A DNA stretch of 14,053 nt, taken from the NCBI GenBank assembly GCA_046262315.1, contig JBHEMZ010000068.1, positions 1 through 14,053 of the forward strand. Direction: 5' to 3'. Shown here one piece after another: positions 1 through 6,885 of the stretch. Within the stretch, counting starts at the first letter, position 1, and every line of letters starts with the position of its first letter. The translations under genes were made by a program, and so were the position numbers. The stretch is from JACVRM01 sp046262315. GTDB lineage: Bacteria > Actinomycetota > Thermoleophilia > Gaiellales > Gaiellaceae. The notes beneath the pieces are model-generated. The model was not told the origin of the DNA, ran no database searches, and saw only the letters and a list, made by a program, of their open reading frames with translations.

Positions 1-226
1 GGAGAAACGCATCCGCCGGGGCGGGCACACTCGATCATGCATCTGGGCCTCCTGTGCGAGCTGGGTCTTGGTCGACCACAAGGCTCGCCGGAGGCCCGGA
101 CGCGATCAGTCGTCTCGCAGGTGTGTAGGCAACAGAACTAGGCGAGCTCGTCGTCGGTTGGCATGTTGGCCACACTGTAAACACAGAGTCGGATGGACGG
201 TACCCGGCCGCTAGAGTCACCTCCCG
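1..226. other. Upstream non-coding region
   Basis: I see no credible gene here. The three + frames all stop before 227 or have third-position GC well below that of the neighbouring genes, and the one - strand frame that stays open has no recognisable motif. The base composition is lower in GC than the following genes, as expected of an intergenic or promoter region. A 10-base perfect palindrome (TGGTCGACCA, 69-78) is the only small symmetric site noticed. The tail of an upstream gene cannot be excluded because the window begins at base 1. Confidence 0.5.
212..217 (+). promoter_or_regulatory. -10 box (TAGAGT) of the htrA-like gene
   Basis: TAGAGT fits the actinobacterial -10 consensus TANNNT and ends 9 bases before the ATG at 227. 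There is no Shine-Dalgarno sequence in between (CACCTCCCG). This would give a transcript starting within about three bases of the ATG, that is a leaderless or nearly leaderless mRNA. No convincing -35 hexamer was found. Confidence 0.45.
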
Positions 227-1414
227 ATGCGCCTACTGCTCGTCATCGCCGTGGCCTTCGCCTCCGCGCTTGTGGGCGGCAGCCTCGTCTACCTGCTCGG
301 GGAGGTAGGCGACGAAGGCGCTCCCGAAGCTGTGGTCGTGAGCGAGGTGGCGGCCGGCGACACTGATTCGCCCGCCTCGGTGGAGTTGCGCCCCGGACGC
401 TTCGAGCCTGCGCGCATTTACGCGGCGCGCTCGCCGGGCGTCGTGACCATCTACTCCTTCTTCGGGCCCGGCGGCGAAGAGCACGCGGCGCAAGGGTCGG
501 GCCTCGTCGCCTCGAGAGAGGGCTACGTGCTGACGAGCGCCCACGTCGTGACGAACGCGGGCTCCGGCGGCGACTTCGTCAGCGCCCGCCGTGTCTACGT
601 CGGCTTTTCGGATGGCGATCGGGTGCCCGCCGAGCTCGTTGGGTGGGACCTCTTCGACGATGTCGGCGTGCTGCGGGTCGACCCCTCCGCGCATTCGCTC
701 CGGCCGCTGCCGCTCGGCGACTCCGACAGCGTGGACGTCGGCGAGCCGGTGGCCGCGATCGGCAGCCCGTTCGAGCAGCGGGGCTCACTCGCCGTCGGGG
801 TCGTCTCTGCGACCGGCCGCTCGATCCCGTCGCTCACGTCGCGCTACTACGTGGTGGACGCGATCCAGACTGATGCTGCGATCACGCATGGCAACTCCGG
901 CGGCCCGCTCCTCGACGCCCGCGGGCGCGTGATCGGGATCAACGCGCAGATCCGGACCGAGTCCGGCGAGGCACAGGGCGTCGGTTTCGCCGTCCCGATC
1001 AACGCCGTCCGCCGCTCGCTCCGCGAGCTTGTCCGGCGCGGCCGTGTCGTCTATCCCTACGTCGGTCTCTCCACGGATGACCTCACGCCCTCGCTCGCCC
1101 GCCATCTCGGCCTCGCTGTGGACCGCGGCGCGCTCGTCGCCTCCGTTGCCGAGGGCAGCCCGGCGGCCCGCGCGGGGATCCGCGGAGGCAAAGACGAGGG
1201 GCAGTTCAACGGGTCGATTTTCCCACGCGGAGGCGATGTCGTAGTTGAGATCGGTGGGCGCTCGGTGCGTTCTGCCGACGATGTCGCGCGCATCCTGCTC
1301 GAGCGGCACCGCTCCGGCGAGGTCGTCATCTTCACGCTGCTGCGCGACGGCCGGCGCCGGGACGTTTCGGTACGTCTGGCGCCCCGCCCGCCGGGCCCGG
1401 TCGAAGGCGGCTGA
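227..1414 (+). CDS. Membrane-anchored HtrA/DegP-type serine protease with PDZ domain
   Basis: A trypsin-like (S1C) protease that would degrade or refold misfolded proteins outside the membrane. The 395-residue protein starts with an uncleaved-looking signal anchor (about residues 2-25, LLLVIAVAFASALVGGSLVYLL), then a short linker. The protease domain spans about 60-270, with the catalytic triad His106 (LTSAHVV), Asp145 (DDVGVL) and Ser224 (HGNSGGPLL). A single PDZ domain covers about 275-385, with the usual GALV..V..GSPAARAGIRGGD arrangement, interrupted by a short insertion (KDEGQFNGSIFP) also common in actinobacterial HtrA proteins. The ATG at 227 is chosen because it begins the signal anchor and sits 9 bases after a TAGAGT -10 box. 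The gene stands alone before an anti-sigma-like gene 101 bases downstream. The family is certain. Which of DegP, DegQ, DegS or HtrA is the nearest equivalent cannot be said. Confidence 0.95.
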   Translation: MRLLLVIAVAFASALVGGSLVYLLGEVGDEGAPEAVVVSEVAAGDTDSPASVELRPGRFEPARIYAARSPGVVTIYSFFGPGGEEHAAQGSGLVASREGYVLTSAHVVTNAGSGGDFVSARRVYVGFSDGDRVPAELVGWDLFDDVGVLRVDPSAHSLRPLPLGDSDSVDVGEPVAAIGSPFEQRGSLAVGVVSATGRSIPSLTSRYYVVDAIQTDAAITHGNSGGPLLDARGRVIGINAQIRTESGEAQGVGFAVPINAVRRSLRELVRRGRVVYPYVGLSTDDLTPSLARHLGLAVDRGALVASVAEGSPAARAGIRGGKDEGQFNGSIFPRGGDVVVEIGGRSVRSADDVARILLERHRSGEVVIFTLLRDGRRRDVSVRLAPRPPGPVEGG

Positions 1415-1424
1415 TCCGCCCGGA

Positions 1425-1450
1425 GGTTCGGTCCGCCGCTGTATGGGAAT
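1425..1450 (+). promoter_or_regulatory. Possible sigma-B/sigma-F-type promoter
   Basis: GGTTCG (1425-1430), a 14-base spacer, and GGGAAT (1445-1450) resemble the sigma-B/sigma-F class (GTTT ... GGGTAT). The site lies 66 bases before the ATG of an RsbW-like gene, and such genes are often transcribed by the sigma factor they inhibit. Both hexamers carry mismatches, so this is a suggestion only. Confidence 0.3.
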
Positions 1451-1515
1451 AGGAGAGCCGTTCCCCACGGGAATTTTCGGCTGGAGCAGCTGGAGAATCT
1501 GCCCAAACTTGCAAT

Positions 1516-1959
1516 ATGCTGCATAAAACTGCACATAGACATAACGGGGACGGCCCGCATGCAGTCCGGCTAAGCATCCCCGCCAAGGCCGAGTACATCA
1601 CCCTCGTGCGCCTCGCGCTGACCGGCCTTGCGCACCTGCATCCGCTGTCAGAGGAGACGCTGGGCGATCTCAAGCTTGCCGTTACCGAGGCGTGCTCCAA
1701 CTCGGTGCGCCACGCCTACGGGAACGGCGGCGACGGCGTCGTGGACATTCTGTACGAGTTGCGAACTGACAGGCTTGTCGTCGAGGTCGCGGACAACGGC
1801 ACCGGCTTCGCGCATGGGGAGTCCTCCCCTCGCGGCGACCTCGACGAGGGGGGTCTCGGCATCGCCATCATCCAGGCAGTCGCGGACGAGTTCGAGGTTC
1901 GCGCAGGCCGCGACGGGGCAGGATCGCGGCTCCGTTTCGTGAAGTTGCTGCAGGAGTAG
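1516..1959 (+). CDS. GHKL-type ATPase, anti-sigma factor/serine kinase of RsbW family
   Basis: A 147-residue single-domain HATPase (HATPase_c_2) of the kind that binds and inhibits an alternative sigma factor and phosphorylates an anti-anti-sigma partner. The N box is LAVTEACSNSVRHAYG (about 54-69, with Glu58 and Asn62 positioned to hold Mg-ATP), the G1 box is VADNGTGF (91-98), and the G2 box is EGGLGIAII (111-119). The length equals that of RsbW/SpoIIAB proteins. No sigma factor or STAS anti-anti-sigma gene lies beside it, so its partner is encoded elsewhere. The ATG at 1516 has no good Shine-Dalgarno sequence; GGAGAA at 1492-1497 is 18 bases away, too far. The next in-frame start would remove conserved sequence. 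A role outside sigma control, as a generic regulatory kinase, is possible. Confidence 0.85.
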   Translation: MLHKTAHRHNGDGPHAVRLSIPAKAEYITLVRLALTGLAHLHPLSEETLGDLKLAVTEACSNSVRHAYGNGGDGVVDILYELRTDRLVVEVADNGTGFAHGESSPRGDLDEGGLGIAIIQAVADEFEVRAGRDGAGSRLRFVKLLQE

Positions 1960-1972
1960 CCGAGCGTCTCGC

Positions 1973-1978
1973 TAATCT
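1973..1978 (+). promoter_or_regulatory. Possible -10 box (TAATCT) of treT
   Basis: TAATCT lies in the 48-base gap before treT and would start transcription near 1985, giving a leader of about 23 bases. No Shine-Dalgarno sequence precedes the ATG (CTCTCTCTTCG). It is a weak single-hexamer prediction. Confidence 0.25.
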
Positions 1979-2007
1979 CGCGCGCACCCCGTCGCGCTCT
2001 CTCTTCG

Positions 2008-3285
2008 ATGCTGCAACTCGTCAACGTCGGACATAAGTCGCTCGCCGACTACGCGACCATCGCCACGCGTGGGCTGATGGAGCAGATCCGGACCCTTGCG
2101 GATCCGCTTTCCGGCGCCCGGGTCTTGCACCTGTCGGCGACTGCTTTCGGGGGCGGCGTGGCGGAGATCAACTACACGCTCGTGCCGCTTATGCAGGACG
2201 CGGGCCTCGTGGTCGAGTGGCGGATCATCCACGGCCGTGACGAGTTCTTCGACGTCACGAAGCGGATCCACAACGCGCTTCAGGGACGGCCCGACGGTCT
2301 GACCCCCGAGCACGAGCAGGTCTTCCACGCATACAACCGCGAGAACGCCGAGCTCTTTACGGACGACTACGACTTCGTCATCGTCCACGACCCGCAGCCG
2401 GCGGCGATGCTCGAGTACGTCGGCGAGTCGCGCGCGCATTGGATCTGGCGCTGCCACATCGACCTCTCGGAACCATTCCGACCGGTGCTCGAGTTCCTGG
2501 CGCCTGCGCTGTCGCGCTACGAGGCGACGATCTTCCACATGCCGGAGTATGTGCCCGCCGTCGCCGGCCTGCCGCCGGCGTACATCTGGCCTCCCGCCAT
2601 CGACCCGCTCACGCCGAAGAACATGGCGCTCTCGGCCGAGGACGCCGCGTACATCGTCGACCAGTTCGGGATCGACGTCGATCGCCCGCTCCTGACGCAG
2701 GTGTCGCGCTTCGACCCCTGGAAGGATCCGCTCGGCGTTATCGACGCGTACCGCGACGTGAAGCGGACGCACCCCGACGTGCAGCTCGCGCTCGTCGGCT
2801 CGATGGCGCACGACGACCCGGAGGGCTGGGAGTTCTACAACCAGACGGTCACGTACGCCGCCGGCGACCCCGATATCTTCATCCTCTCCAACCTGAACAA
2901 CGTCGGCTCGGTCGAGGTCAACGCGTTCCAGGTGCACTCGAGCGCGGTGCTCCAGAAGTCGATCCGCGAGGGTTTCGGGCTGACGGTCACCGAGGCGCTC
3001 TGGAAAGCGCGACCGACGGTGGCGGGGCGGGTCGGCGGCATCGTCAGGCAAATCGTGGACGGTGAGTCGGGCTGGCTCGTCGACTCGCCGGCGGAGTGCG
3101 CCGAGGCGTGCCGTGAGATCCTGGACGACCCGGTCGCCGCGCGCCAGCGCGGGTTGCGCGGCAAGGAGGTCGTGCGGCGCAACTACCTGACGCCCCGTCT
3201 GTTGCGCGACTGGCTCGTGCTCTTCAACCGGCTCGCCGGTAACGACACGGGCGAGGCTGAGCTGGTCATCGCGACCGCCGCGTGA
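2008..3285 (+). CDS. treT: Trehalose synthase TreT-type glycosyltransferase (GT4)
   Basis: This family joins a nucleotide-activated glucose (ADP- or UDP-glucose) directly to glucose, forming trehalose in one reversible step in the cytoplasm. The 425-residue protein has the GT-B two-domain fold. The N-terminal half carries the glycine loop TAFGGGVAEI (45-54), HDPQP (127-131) and HIDLSEP (150-156). The C-terminal half has the donor-site run VSRFDPWKDP (232-241) and the GT4 EX7E motif with Glu321 and Glu329 (EGFGLTVTE), followed by GRVGGI. The start MLQLVNVGHKSLADY fits the usual N-terminus (an SLxDY element before the Rossmann strand). The gene is followed 18 bases later by an OtsA-type synthase, so two trehalose routes are paired. 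A related GT4 synthase with another acceptor is the main alternative, but the motif set fits TreT well. Confidence 0.88.
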   Translation: MLQLVNVGHKSLADYATIATRGLMEQIRTLADPLSGARVLHLSATAFGGGVAEINYTLVPLMQDAGLVVEWRIIHGRDEFFDVTKRIHNALQGRPDGLTPEHEQVFHAYNRENAELFTDDYDFVIVHDPQPAAMLEYVGESRAHWIWRCHIDLSEPFRPVLEFLAPALSRYEATIFHMPEYVPAVAGLPPAYIWPPAIDPLTPKNMALSAEDAAYIVDQFGIDVDRPLLTQVSRFDPWKDPLGVIDAYRDVKRTHPDVQLALVGSMAHDDPEGWEFYNQTVTYAAGDPDIFILSNLNNVGSVEVNAFQVHSSAVLQKSIREGFGLTVTEALWKARPTVAGRVGGIVRQIVDGESGWLVDSPAECAEACREILDDPVAARQRGLRGKEVVRRNYLTPRLLRDWLVLFNRLAGNDTGEAELVIATAA

Positions 3286-3292
3286 AACCGGA

Positions 3293-3312
3293 CCCGGGGT
3301 AGGGTGCCCGGG
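3293..3312 (+). promoter_or_regulatory. -10 box (TAGGGT) inside an inverted repeat before otsA
   Basis: TAGGGT (3300-3305) ends 10 bases before ATG 3316. It lies in the 8-base loop between two CCCGGG arms (3293-3298 and 3307-3312). The arrangement supports the ATG at 3316 over the in-frame GTG at 3304, which overlaps the -10 box. The repeat could be an operator or simply GC-rich chance symmetry. Confidence 0.4.
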
Positions 3313-3315
3313 CCG

Positions 3316-4791
3316 ATGGCGGCCCGGCGCAAGCTCATCATCGTCTCGAATCGCGGGCCGGTCAGCTACGCGGTCTCAAACGGCGACATCGCCGCCCGGC
3401 GTGGCGGGGGCGGCCTCGTAACCGCCTTGCGGAGCCTCGTCTCGCATCACGACGTGACCTGGATCGCCAGCGTGATGAGCGAGGGCGACCGGGTGATGTC
3501 GGAGCGGCACGGTGGCGGCGCCTTTGCCGAAATCGCCCGCGATGGCTCGGAGTACCGCCTGCGTCTCGTCTGGCACCAGCTCCAGGCGTACGACTGGTAC
3601 TACAACGTCGTCGCCAACCCGGTGCTGTGGTTCGCGCAGCACTACCTCTGGGATCTCGCGGCCTCGCCTGACTGGGACCACGGCCTCCACAACGCGTGGC
3701 GCAACGGGTACGTCGCGGTCAACCGCAACTTCGGTGAAGCCGTACTGGAGGAGCTCGAGCGCGAGCCCGGCGCGGCTGTGTTCTTCCACGACTACCACCT
3801 GTATGTGGCACCCGGAATCGTTCGCGAGCAGGCTCCCGATGCCACGCTCTCGCACTTCGTGCACATTCCGTGGCCGCAGCCCGACTACTGGCGCGTGCTG
3901 CCCGAGGAGATCCGGCGTGCCGTACACGAAGGCATCCTCGCGAACGATGTCGTGGGCTTCCACACAGCCCGCTGGCGGCGGAACTTCCTACGCAGCTGTG
4001 AGGACATCGTGGGTGCGGCCACGGACTACGACCGCTGGGAGGTGCGGCACGGCGGACGCGCCGTCGCCGCTCGCGCGAGGCCGATCTCCGTCGACCCGCT
4101 CGAGTTCGAGGAACTCGCCTCGAGCCCGCAGGTGCTTGAGGCGGAGACCCTGATCGTCGAGTCGCGGCCCGAGTTCCTGGTGCTCCGGGTCGACCGGACC
4201 GACCCGTCCAAGAACGTCGTGCGCGGGCTGCGTGCGTACGAGGTCTTCCTCGACGCGCACCCCGAGCTGCACGGCCGAGTCCAGATGCTGGCCTTGCTCG
4301 ACCCGTCCCGGCAAGACATCCCCGAGTACGCGGAGTACCTCGCCGCCATCCAGCGGGCCGCGCGCACGGTCAACGACCACTTTCAGAAGCCCGGCTGGAT
4401 CCCGCTCTCGCTCCAGATCGCCGACAACTTCCCGCAGGCGGTCGCCGCCTACAAGCAGTTCGACGCGTTGCTCGTGAACGCGATCTTCGACGGCATGAAC
4501 CTCGTGGCGAAGGAGGCACCGCTCGTGAACGAGCGCGACGGCGTGCTGATCCTGTCGGAAAATGCAGGGGCGCACGAGCAGCTCGGCGAGTGGGCGCTGA
4601 CGGTGAATCCCTTCGACGTGGCGGCACAGGCTGAGGCGATCCATGCGGCGCTCGTCATGCCGGCGGAGGAGCGGCGCGAGCGGCACGAGGGTGTCCGCGC
4701 TGCCGTCCGCGAGTACGACATCGGCCGCTGGATCGCGGACCAGCTCGAGGATCTGGAGAGCGTCGAGGGGCGCGTCGCGGCGGCAAAATGA
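3316..4791 (+). CDS. otsA: Trehalose-6-phosphate synthase, OtsA type (GT20)
   Basis: Makes trehalose 6-phosphate from a nucleotide glucose and glucose 6-phosphate in the cytoplasm. The 491-residue protein shows the GT20 landmarks in order: SNRGPVSY near the N-terminus, the glycine-rich loop GGGGLVTAL, DYHLYVAP, HIPWPQPDYWRVLP, the donor phosphate-binding VDRTDPSKNVVRG (the actinobacterial form of the E. coli RxDxxK region), and DGMNLVAKEAPLVNERDGVLILSENAGA. I prefer ATG 3316 because the alternative GTG 3304 falls inside the likely -10 box. The stop overlaps moaC by four bases (ATGA). No OtsB phosphatase gene is in the window, so removal of the phosphate needs an enzyme encoded elsewhere. A glucosylglycerol-phosphate synthase or another GT20 variant is less likely but possible. 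Confidence 0.88.
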   Translation: MAARRKLIIVSNRGPVSYAVSNGDIAARRGGGGLVTALRSLVSHHDVTWIASVMSEGDRVMSERHGGGAFAEIARDGSEYRLRLVWHQLQAYDWYYNVVANPVLWFAQHYLWDLAASPDWDHGLHNAWRNGYVAVNRNFGEAVLEELEREPGAAVFFHDYHLYVAPGIVREQAPDATLSHFVHIPWPQPDYWRVLPEEIRRAVHEGILANDVVGFHTARWRRNFLRSCEDIVGAATDYDRWEVRHGGRAVAARARPISVDPLEFEELASSPQVLEAETLIVESRPEFLVLRVDRTDPSKNVVRGLRAYEVFLDAHPELHGRVQMLALLDPSRQDIPEYAEYLAAIQRAARTVNDHFQKPGWIPLSLQIADNFPQAVAAYKQFDALLVNAIFDGMNLVAKEAPLVNERDGVLILSENAGAHEQLGEWALTVNPFDVAAQAEAIHAALVMPAEERRERHEGVRAAVREYDIGRWIADQLEDLESVEGRVAAAK

Positions 4792-5234
4792 GCGAGCTGT
4801 CGCATGTCGACGAGGGTGGCGGCGTCCGCATGGTGGACGTCGCGGGAAAGCCCGTGTCGCGGCGGCGCGCGGTGGCGACGGCGACCGTCTCCATGGCGGC
4901 CGCGACCGCCCAGCGGCTCCGCGAGCTGCCGAAGGGAGACGCGCTCGCGACCGCCCAGCTCGCCGGCGTGATGGCGGCGAAGCGAACGAGCGATTTGATC
5001 CCGCTGTGCCACCCGCTGCCGCTGACGAACGTCGCGGTTGAGCTCGCGGTGGCCGAGCGCGCCGTCGAGATCATCGCGAGCGCGGAGGCGACGGCTCAGA
5101 CCGGCGTCGAGATGGAGGCGCTTGTGGCGGCCTCCGTTGCGGCGCTGACGGTCTACGACATGGCCAAGGCGATCGACAAGGAGATGGCGATCAGCGATGT
5201 GCGGCTCGTGGAGAAGACGAAGGAGCCCGCGTGA
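4788..5234 (+). CDS. moaC: Cyclic pyranopterin monophosphate synthase MoaC
   Basis: Second step of molybdenum cofactor synthesis: converts 3',8-cyclo-7,8-dihydro-GTP to cyclic pyranopterin monophosphate, working after the radical-SAM enzyme MoaA. The 148-residue protein is nearly all conserved family core: an N-terminal MVDVAGKPVSRRRAVA strand, MAAKRTSDLIPLCHPLPL (62-79), TGVEMEALVAASVAALTVYDMAKAIDK (105-131), with the catalytic Asp124 and Lys127 of the YDMAK segment. The ATG overlaps the otsA stop by four bases (ATGA), and its own stop overlaps the following mog-type start (GTGA). The three genes are therefore probably co-transcribed and translationally coupled, although trehalose and molybdopterin synthesis have no obvious link. 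No moaA, moaE or moeA is present. Confidence 0.97.
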   Translation: MSELSHVDEGGGVRMVDVAGKPVSRRRAVATATVSMAAATAQRLRELPKGDALATAQLAGVMAAKRTSDLIPLCHPLPLTNVAVELAVAERAVEIIASAEATAQTGVEMEALVAASVAALTVYDMAKAIDKEMAISDVRLVEKTKEPA

Positions 5235-5710
5235 GGGCCGCGGTGCTCACGGTCTCGGACGGGGTCGCTGCCGGCGAGCGGGAGGACCACAGCGGCGATG
5301 CACTGGCGGAGCTTCTCGGCGGGGACGGCTACGAGGTGACGCGCCGCGTTGTCCCGGACGAGCGGGAAACCATCGCCGAGGCGATTGCCGAGCTCGCCGA
5401 GGAGGCTGCGCTCGTGCTGACGACGGGCGGCACGGGGATGGCGCCGCGTGACGTCACCCCGGAGGCGACGTTGGAGGTGGTCGAGCGTCTTGCTCCCGGG
5501 ATCGCCGAGGCGCTGCGTGCCGACTCGAGCGCCAAGACACCCCACGGCCTGCTCTCGCGTGGCGTCGCCGGGGTGCGCGGTACGAGCCTCATCGTCAACC
5601 TGCCGGGCTCGACGGGCGGCTGCCGCGACGGATACGCCGTGCTGCGGCCTGCGCTCGCGCACGCGCTCGAGCTGCTCGCCGGCCGATCCACTAGCCATCG
5701 GCAGACGTAG
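5231..5710 (+). CDS. mog: Molybdopterin adenylyltransferase-type protein, MoaB/Mog family
   Basis: Activates molybdopterin by adenylation before molybdate insertion. The 159-residue protein has the MoCF-binding domain: AVLTVSDG at the N-terminus (4-11), TTGGTGMAPRDVTPEAT (64-80), and SRGVAGVRGTSLIVNLPGSTGG (109-130). The GTG start overlaps the moaC stop (GTGA), which fixes it. The last residues (GRSTSHRQT) lie where a broken GNAT gene on the other strand ends, so the C-terminal tail may have been altered by whatever event joined the two. Whether it is MogA (active) or the MoaB type cannot be settled from motifs alone. Confidence 0.93.
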   Translation: MRAAVLTVSDGVAAGEREDHSGDALAELLGGDGYEVTRRVVPDERETIAEAIAELAEEAALVLTTGGTGMAPRDVTPEATLEVVERLAPGIAEALRADSSAKTPHGLLSRGVAGVRGTSLIVNLPGSTGGCRDGYAVLRPALAHALELLAGRSTSHRQT

Positions 5711-5886
5711 GGGCTGCGCCCGTCCGTCACAGCGCGTGCCATACCGACGAGAGCATCTCCGTCCCACGCGCCCACCGCGGGGGTTCCCCGCAGGACCGCC
5801 TCGATGGCCTGCGCCGTGCGGTCTGGCCAGAGGCCGACGCTTCGATAAAGCTCGTGTACCTGATCCCCGGGCAACGGCCTCGCCAC
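5704..5886 (-). pseudogene. Truncated GNAT-family N-acetyltransferase remnant
   Basis: Read on the - strand from a GTG at 5886, this frame gives MARPLPGDQVHELYRSVGLW, then PDRTAQAIEAVLRGTPAVGA, then WDGDALVGMARAVTDGRSPYV. This matches the first half of small GNAT acetyltransferases: an LYRSVGW helix, a variable helix, and the beta strands AWDGDxLVGxARAVTDG. The part that should follow, the VHPxYQGRGIG acetyl-CoA loop, is missing. At that point the frame enters the end of the mog-type gene and becomes antisense nonsense. An upstream ATG at 5912 (MTDVVVAAGWR) is in another frame, so the N-terminus may also be shifted. The remnant cannot bind acetyl-CoA and is almost certainly non-functional. 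The assignment rests on pattern memory rather than alignment. Confidence 0.6.
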
Positions 5887-5947
5887 CCCGCGGCTACCAC
5901 GACGTCTGTCATGGCCGCCACAGTACCGTCGAGGTCGCCCCGGCATC

Positions 5948-5953
5948 TAGCAT
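5948..5953 (+). promoter_or_regulatory. -10 box (TAGCAT) of the ubiA-type gene
   Basis: TAGCAT matches TANNNT and ends 9 bases before ATG 5963. The CAGGG next to the ATG is too close to serve as a normal Shine-Dalgarno sequence. A leaderless or nearly leaderless transcript is therefore likely. Confidence 0.45.
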
Positions 5954-5962
5954 CGCGCAGGG

Positions 5963-6826
5963 ATGACGACGGGCGCCGTTCCTGTGCTGCCGGTTCGATT
6001 CGCGCGCCTCGTCAAGTTCGAGCACACCGTCTTCGCTCTGCCCTTCGCCTACGTCGGCTCGTTTCTCGCGATCGACGCCGTCCCGTCGGCGAGAGATCTG
6101 CTCTGGGTGACGGTGGCGATGGTCGGTGCTCGCTCGCTCGCCATGGGGCTCAACCGGCTGATCGACCGTGCCGTGGATGCACGCAACCCGCGCACGGCTG
6201 GACGCGAGCTGCCCTCTGGCACGCTTGCGCCCTGGCACGTGGTCGCGTTCTGCCTCGCCTCGCTCGCCGTCTTCCTCGTCGCGGTCTGGCAGCTCGATCC
6301 GCTCGTACGGTGGCTCTGGCCGATTCCCGTGGCGGCCTTCGTTCTGTATCCGTACCTGAAGCGCTTCACCTGGCTCTCCCACCTCTGGCTCGGCGCCGTG
6401 GACGCGCTTGCGCCGGTGGGAGGCTGGGTGGCTGTGACCGGCGAGCTGCCCTGGCAGGCCTGGGTGCTCGGCGCGGCGGTGGCGCTCTGGATCGCGGGGT
6501 TCGACCTCTTCTACTCGCTGTTCGACGTCGCCGTCGACCGCGTCCAGGGGCTCCACTCGTGGGCGGTGCGGTGGGGCGAGCGCGGCGTGTTCGCGGGAGC
6601 GCGCGCCTTTCACGCGGCGACCGTGGCACTGCTCGCGGCGGTCGGGCTGGGGCTCGAGGTCGGCGTTGCGTACTGGCTCGGCGTCGCGGCGGTGGCAGCG
6701 CTGCTCGTCTACGAGCACGCGCTGATTCGCCCGGGCGACCTGCGACGCCTCGACGCAGCGTTCTTCACGGTCAACGGCGTGATCAGCGTGGTCTTCTTTG
6801 CGTTCGTGCTGGCCGACTCGCTCTAG
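5963..6826 (+). CDS. ubiA: UbiA-family polyprenyltransferase, probably menaquinone pathway (MqnP-like)
   Basis: An integral membrane enzyme that attaches a polyprenyl chain to an aromatic acid. The 287-residue protein has about eight hydrophobic segments and both Asp-rich motifs that bind the Mg-diphosphate: N64-RLI-D68-RAV-D72 and D188-VAV-D192 (within DLFYSLFDVAVDR). The N-terminal LVKFEHTVFALPFAYVGSFLA is typical of the UbiA/MqnP branch, and YPYLKRFTWLSHLWLGAVDALAPVGGW is the family's middle signature. It ends one base before a striking palindrome and 59 bases before ccmA. Placed beside cytochrome c and heme genes, a quinone role is the natural reading. Whether the substrate is that of the futalosine pathway (MqnP) or of MenA/UbiA cannot be told without the other pathway genes. 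Confidence 0.88.
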   Translation: MTTGAVPVLPVRFARLVKFEHTVFALPFAYVGSFLAIDAVPSARDLLWVTVAMVGARSLAMGLNRLIDRAVDARNPRTAGRELPSGTLAPWHVVAFCLASLAVFLVAVWQLDPLVRWLWPIPVAAFVLYPYLKRFTWLSHLWLGAVDALAPVGGWVAVTGELPWQAWVLGAAVALWIAGFDLFYSLFDVAVDRVQGLHSWAVRWGERGVFAGARAFHAATVALLAAVGLGLEVGVAYWLGVAAVAALLVYEHALIRPGDLRRLDAAFFTVNGVISVVFFAFVLADSL

Positions 6827-6847
6827 CAAGTAACAGACTGTTACTTG
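6827..6847. promoter_or_regulatory. Perfect 10+1+10 palindrome, possible operator or terminator hairpin
   Basis: CAAGTAACAG (6827-6836), one base, CTGTTACTTG (6838-6847). The arms are perfect, and unusually AT-rich for this genome. The site begins at the base after the ubiA-type stop and ends 38 bases before the ccmA start. No T run follows, which argues against a standard terminator. Dyads of this form are typical of TetR/MarR-type dimers. It could alternatively fold as a 9-bp RNA hairpin at the end of the upstream transcript. Confidence 0.6.
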
Positions 6848-6858
6848 CGTGGCCGCGC

Positions 6859-6879
6859 CGCGGTGACCGCGCCTAGACT
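6859..6879 (+). promoter_or_regulatory. Promoter of the ccm-hem operon: palindrome plus -10 TAGACT
   Basis: CGCGGT-G-ACCGCG (6859-6871) is a perfect 6+1+6 dyad ending two bases before TAGACT (6874-6879). The -10 box is exactly 6 bases before the ccmA GTG at 6886, which places transcription start at the G of the start codon. The dyad overlaps where RNA polymerase would contact the spacer, a good position for a repressor. No -35 hexamer is evident. Confidence 0.5.
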
Positions 6880-6885
6880 GCCGCG

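Noticed and set aside
35..220. A 61-codon - strand frame in the first 220 bases
   Set aside because: No recognisable motif, Ser/Pro/Thr-rich, and it covers the likely htrA promoter; too little evidence to call a gene.
1972..3051. A 359-codon - strand frame opposite treT
   Set aside because: Composition is that of a high-GC antisense shadow, and treT on the + strand is unambiguous.
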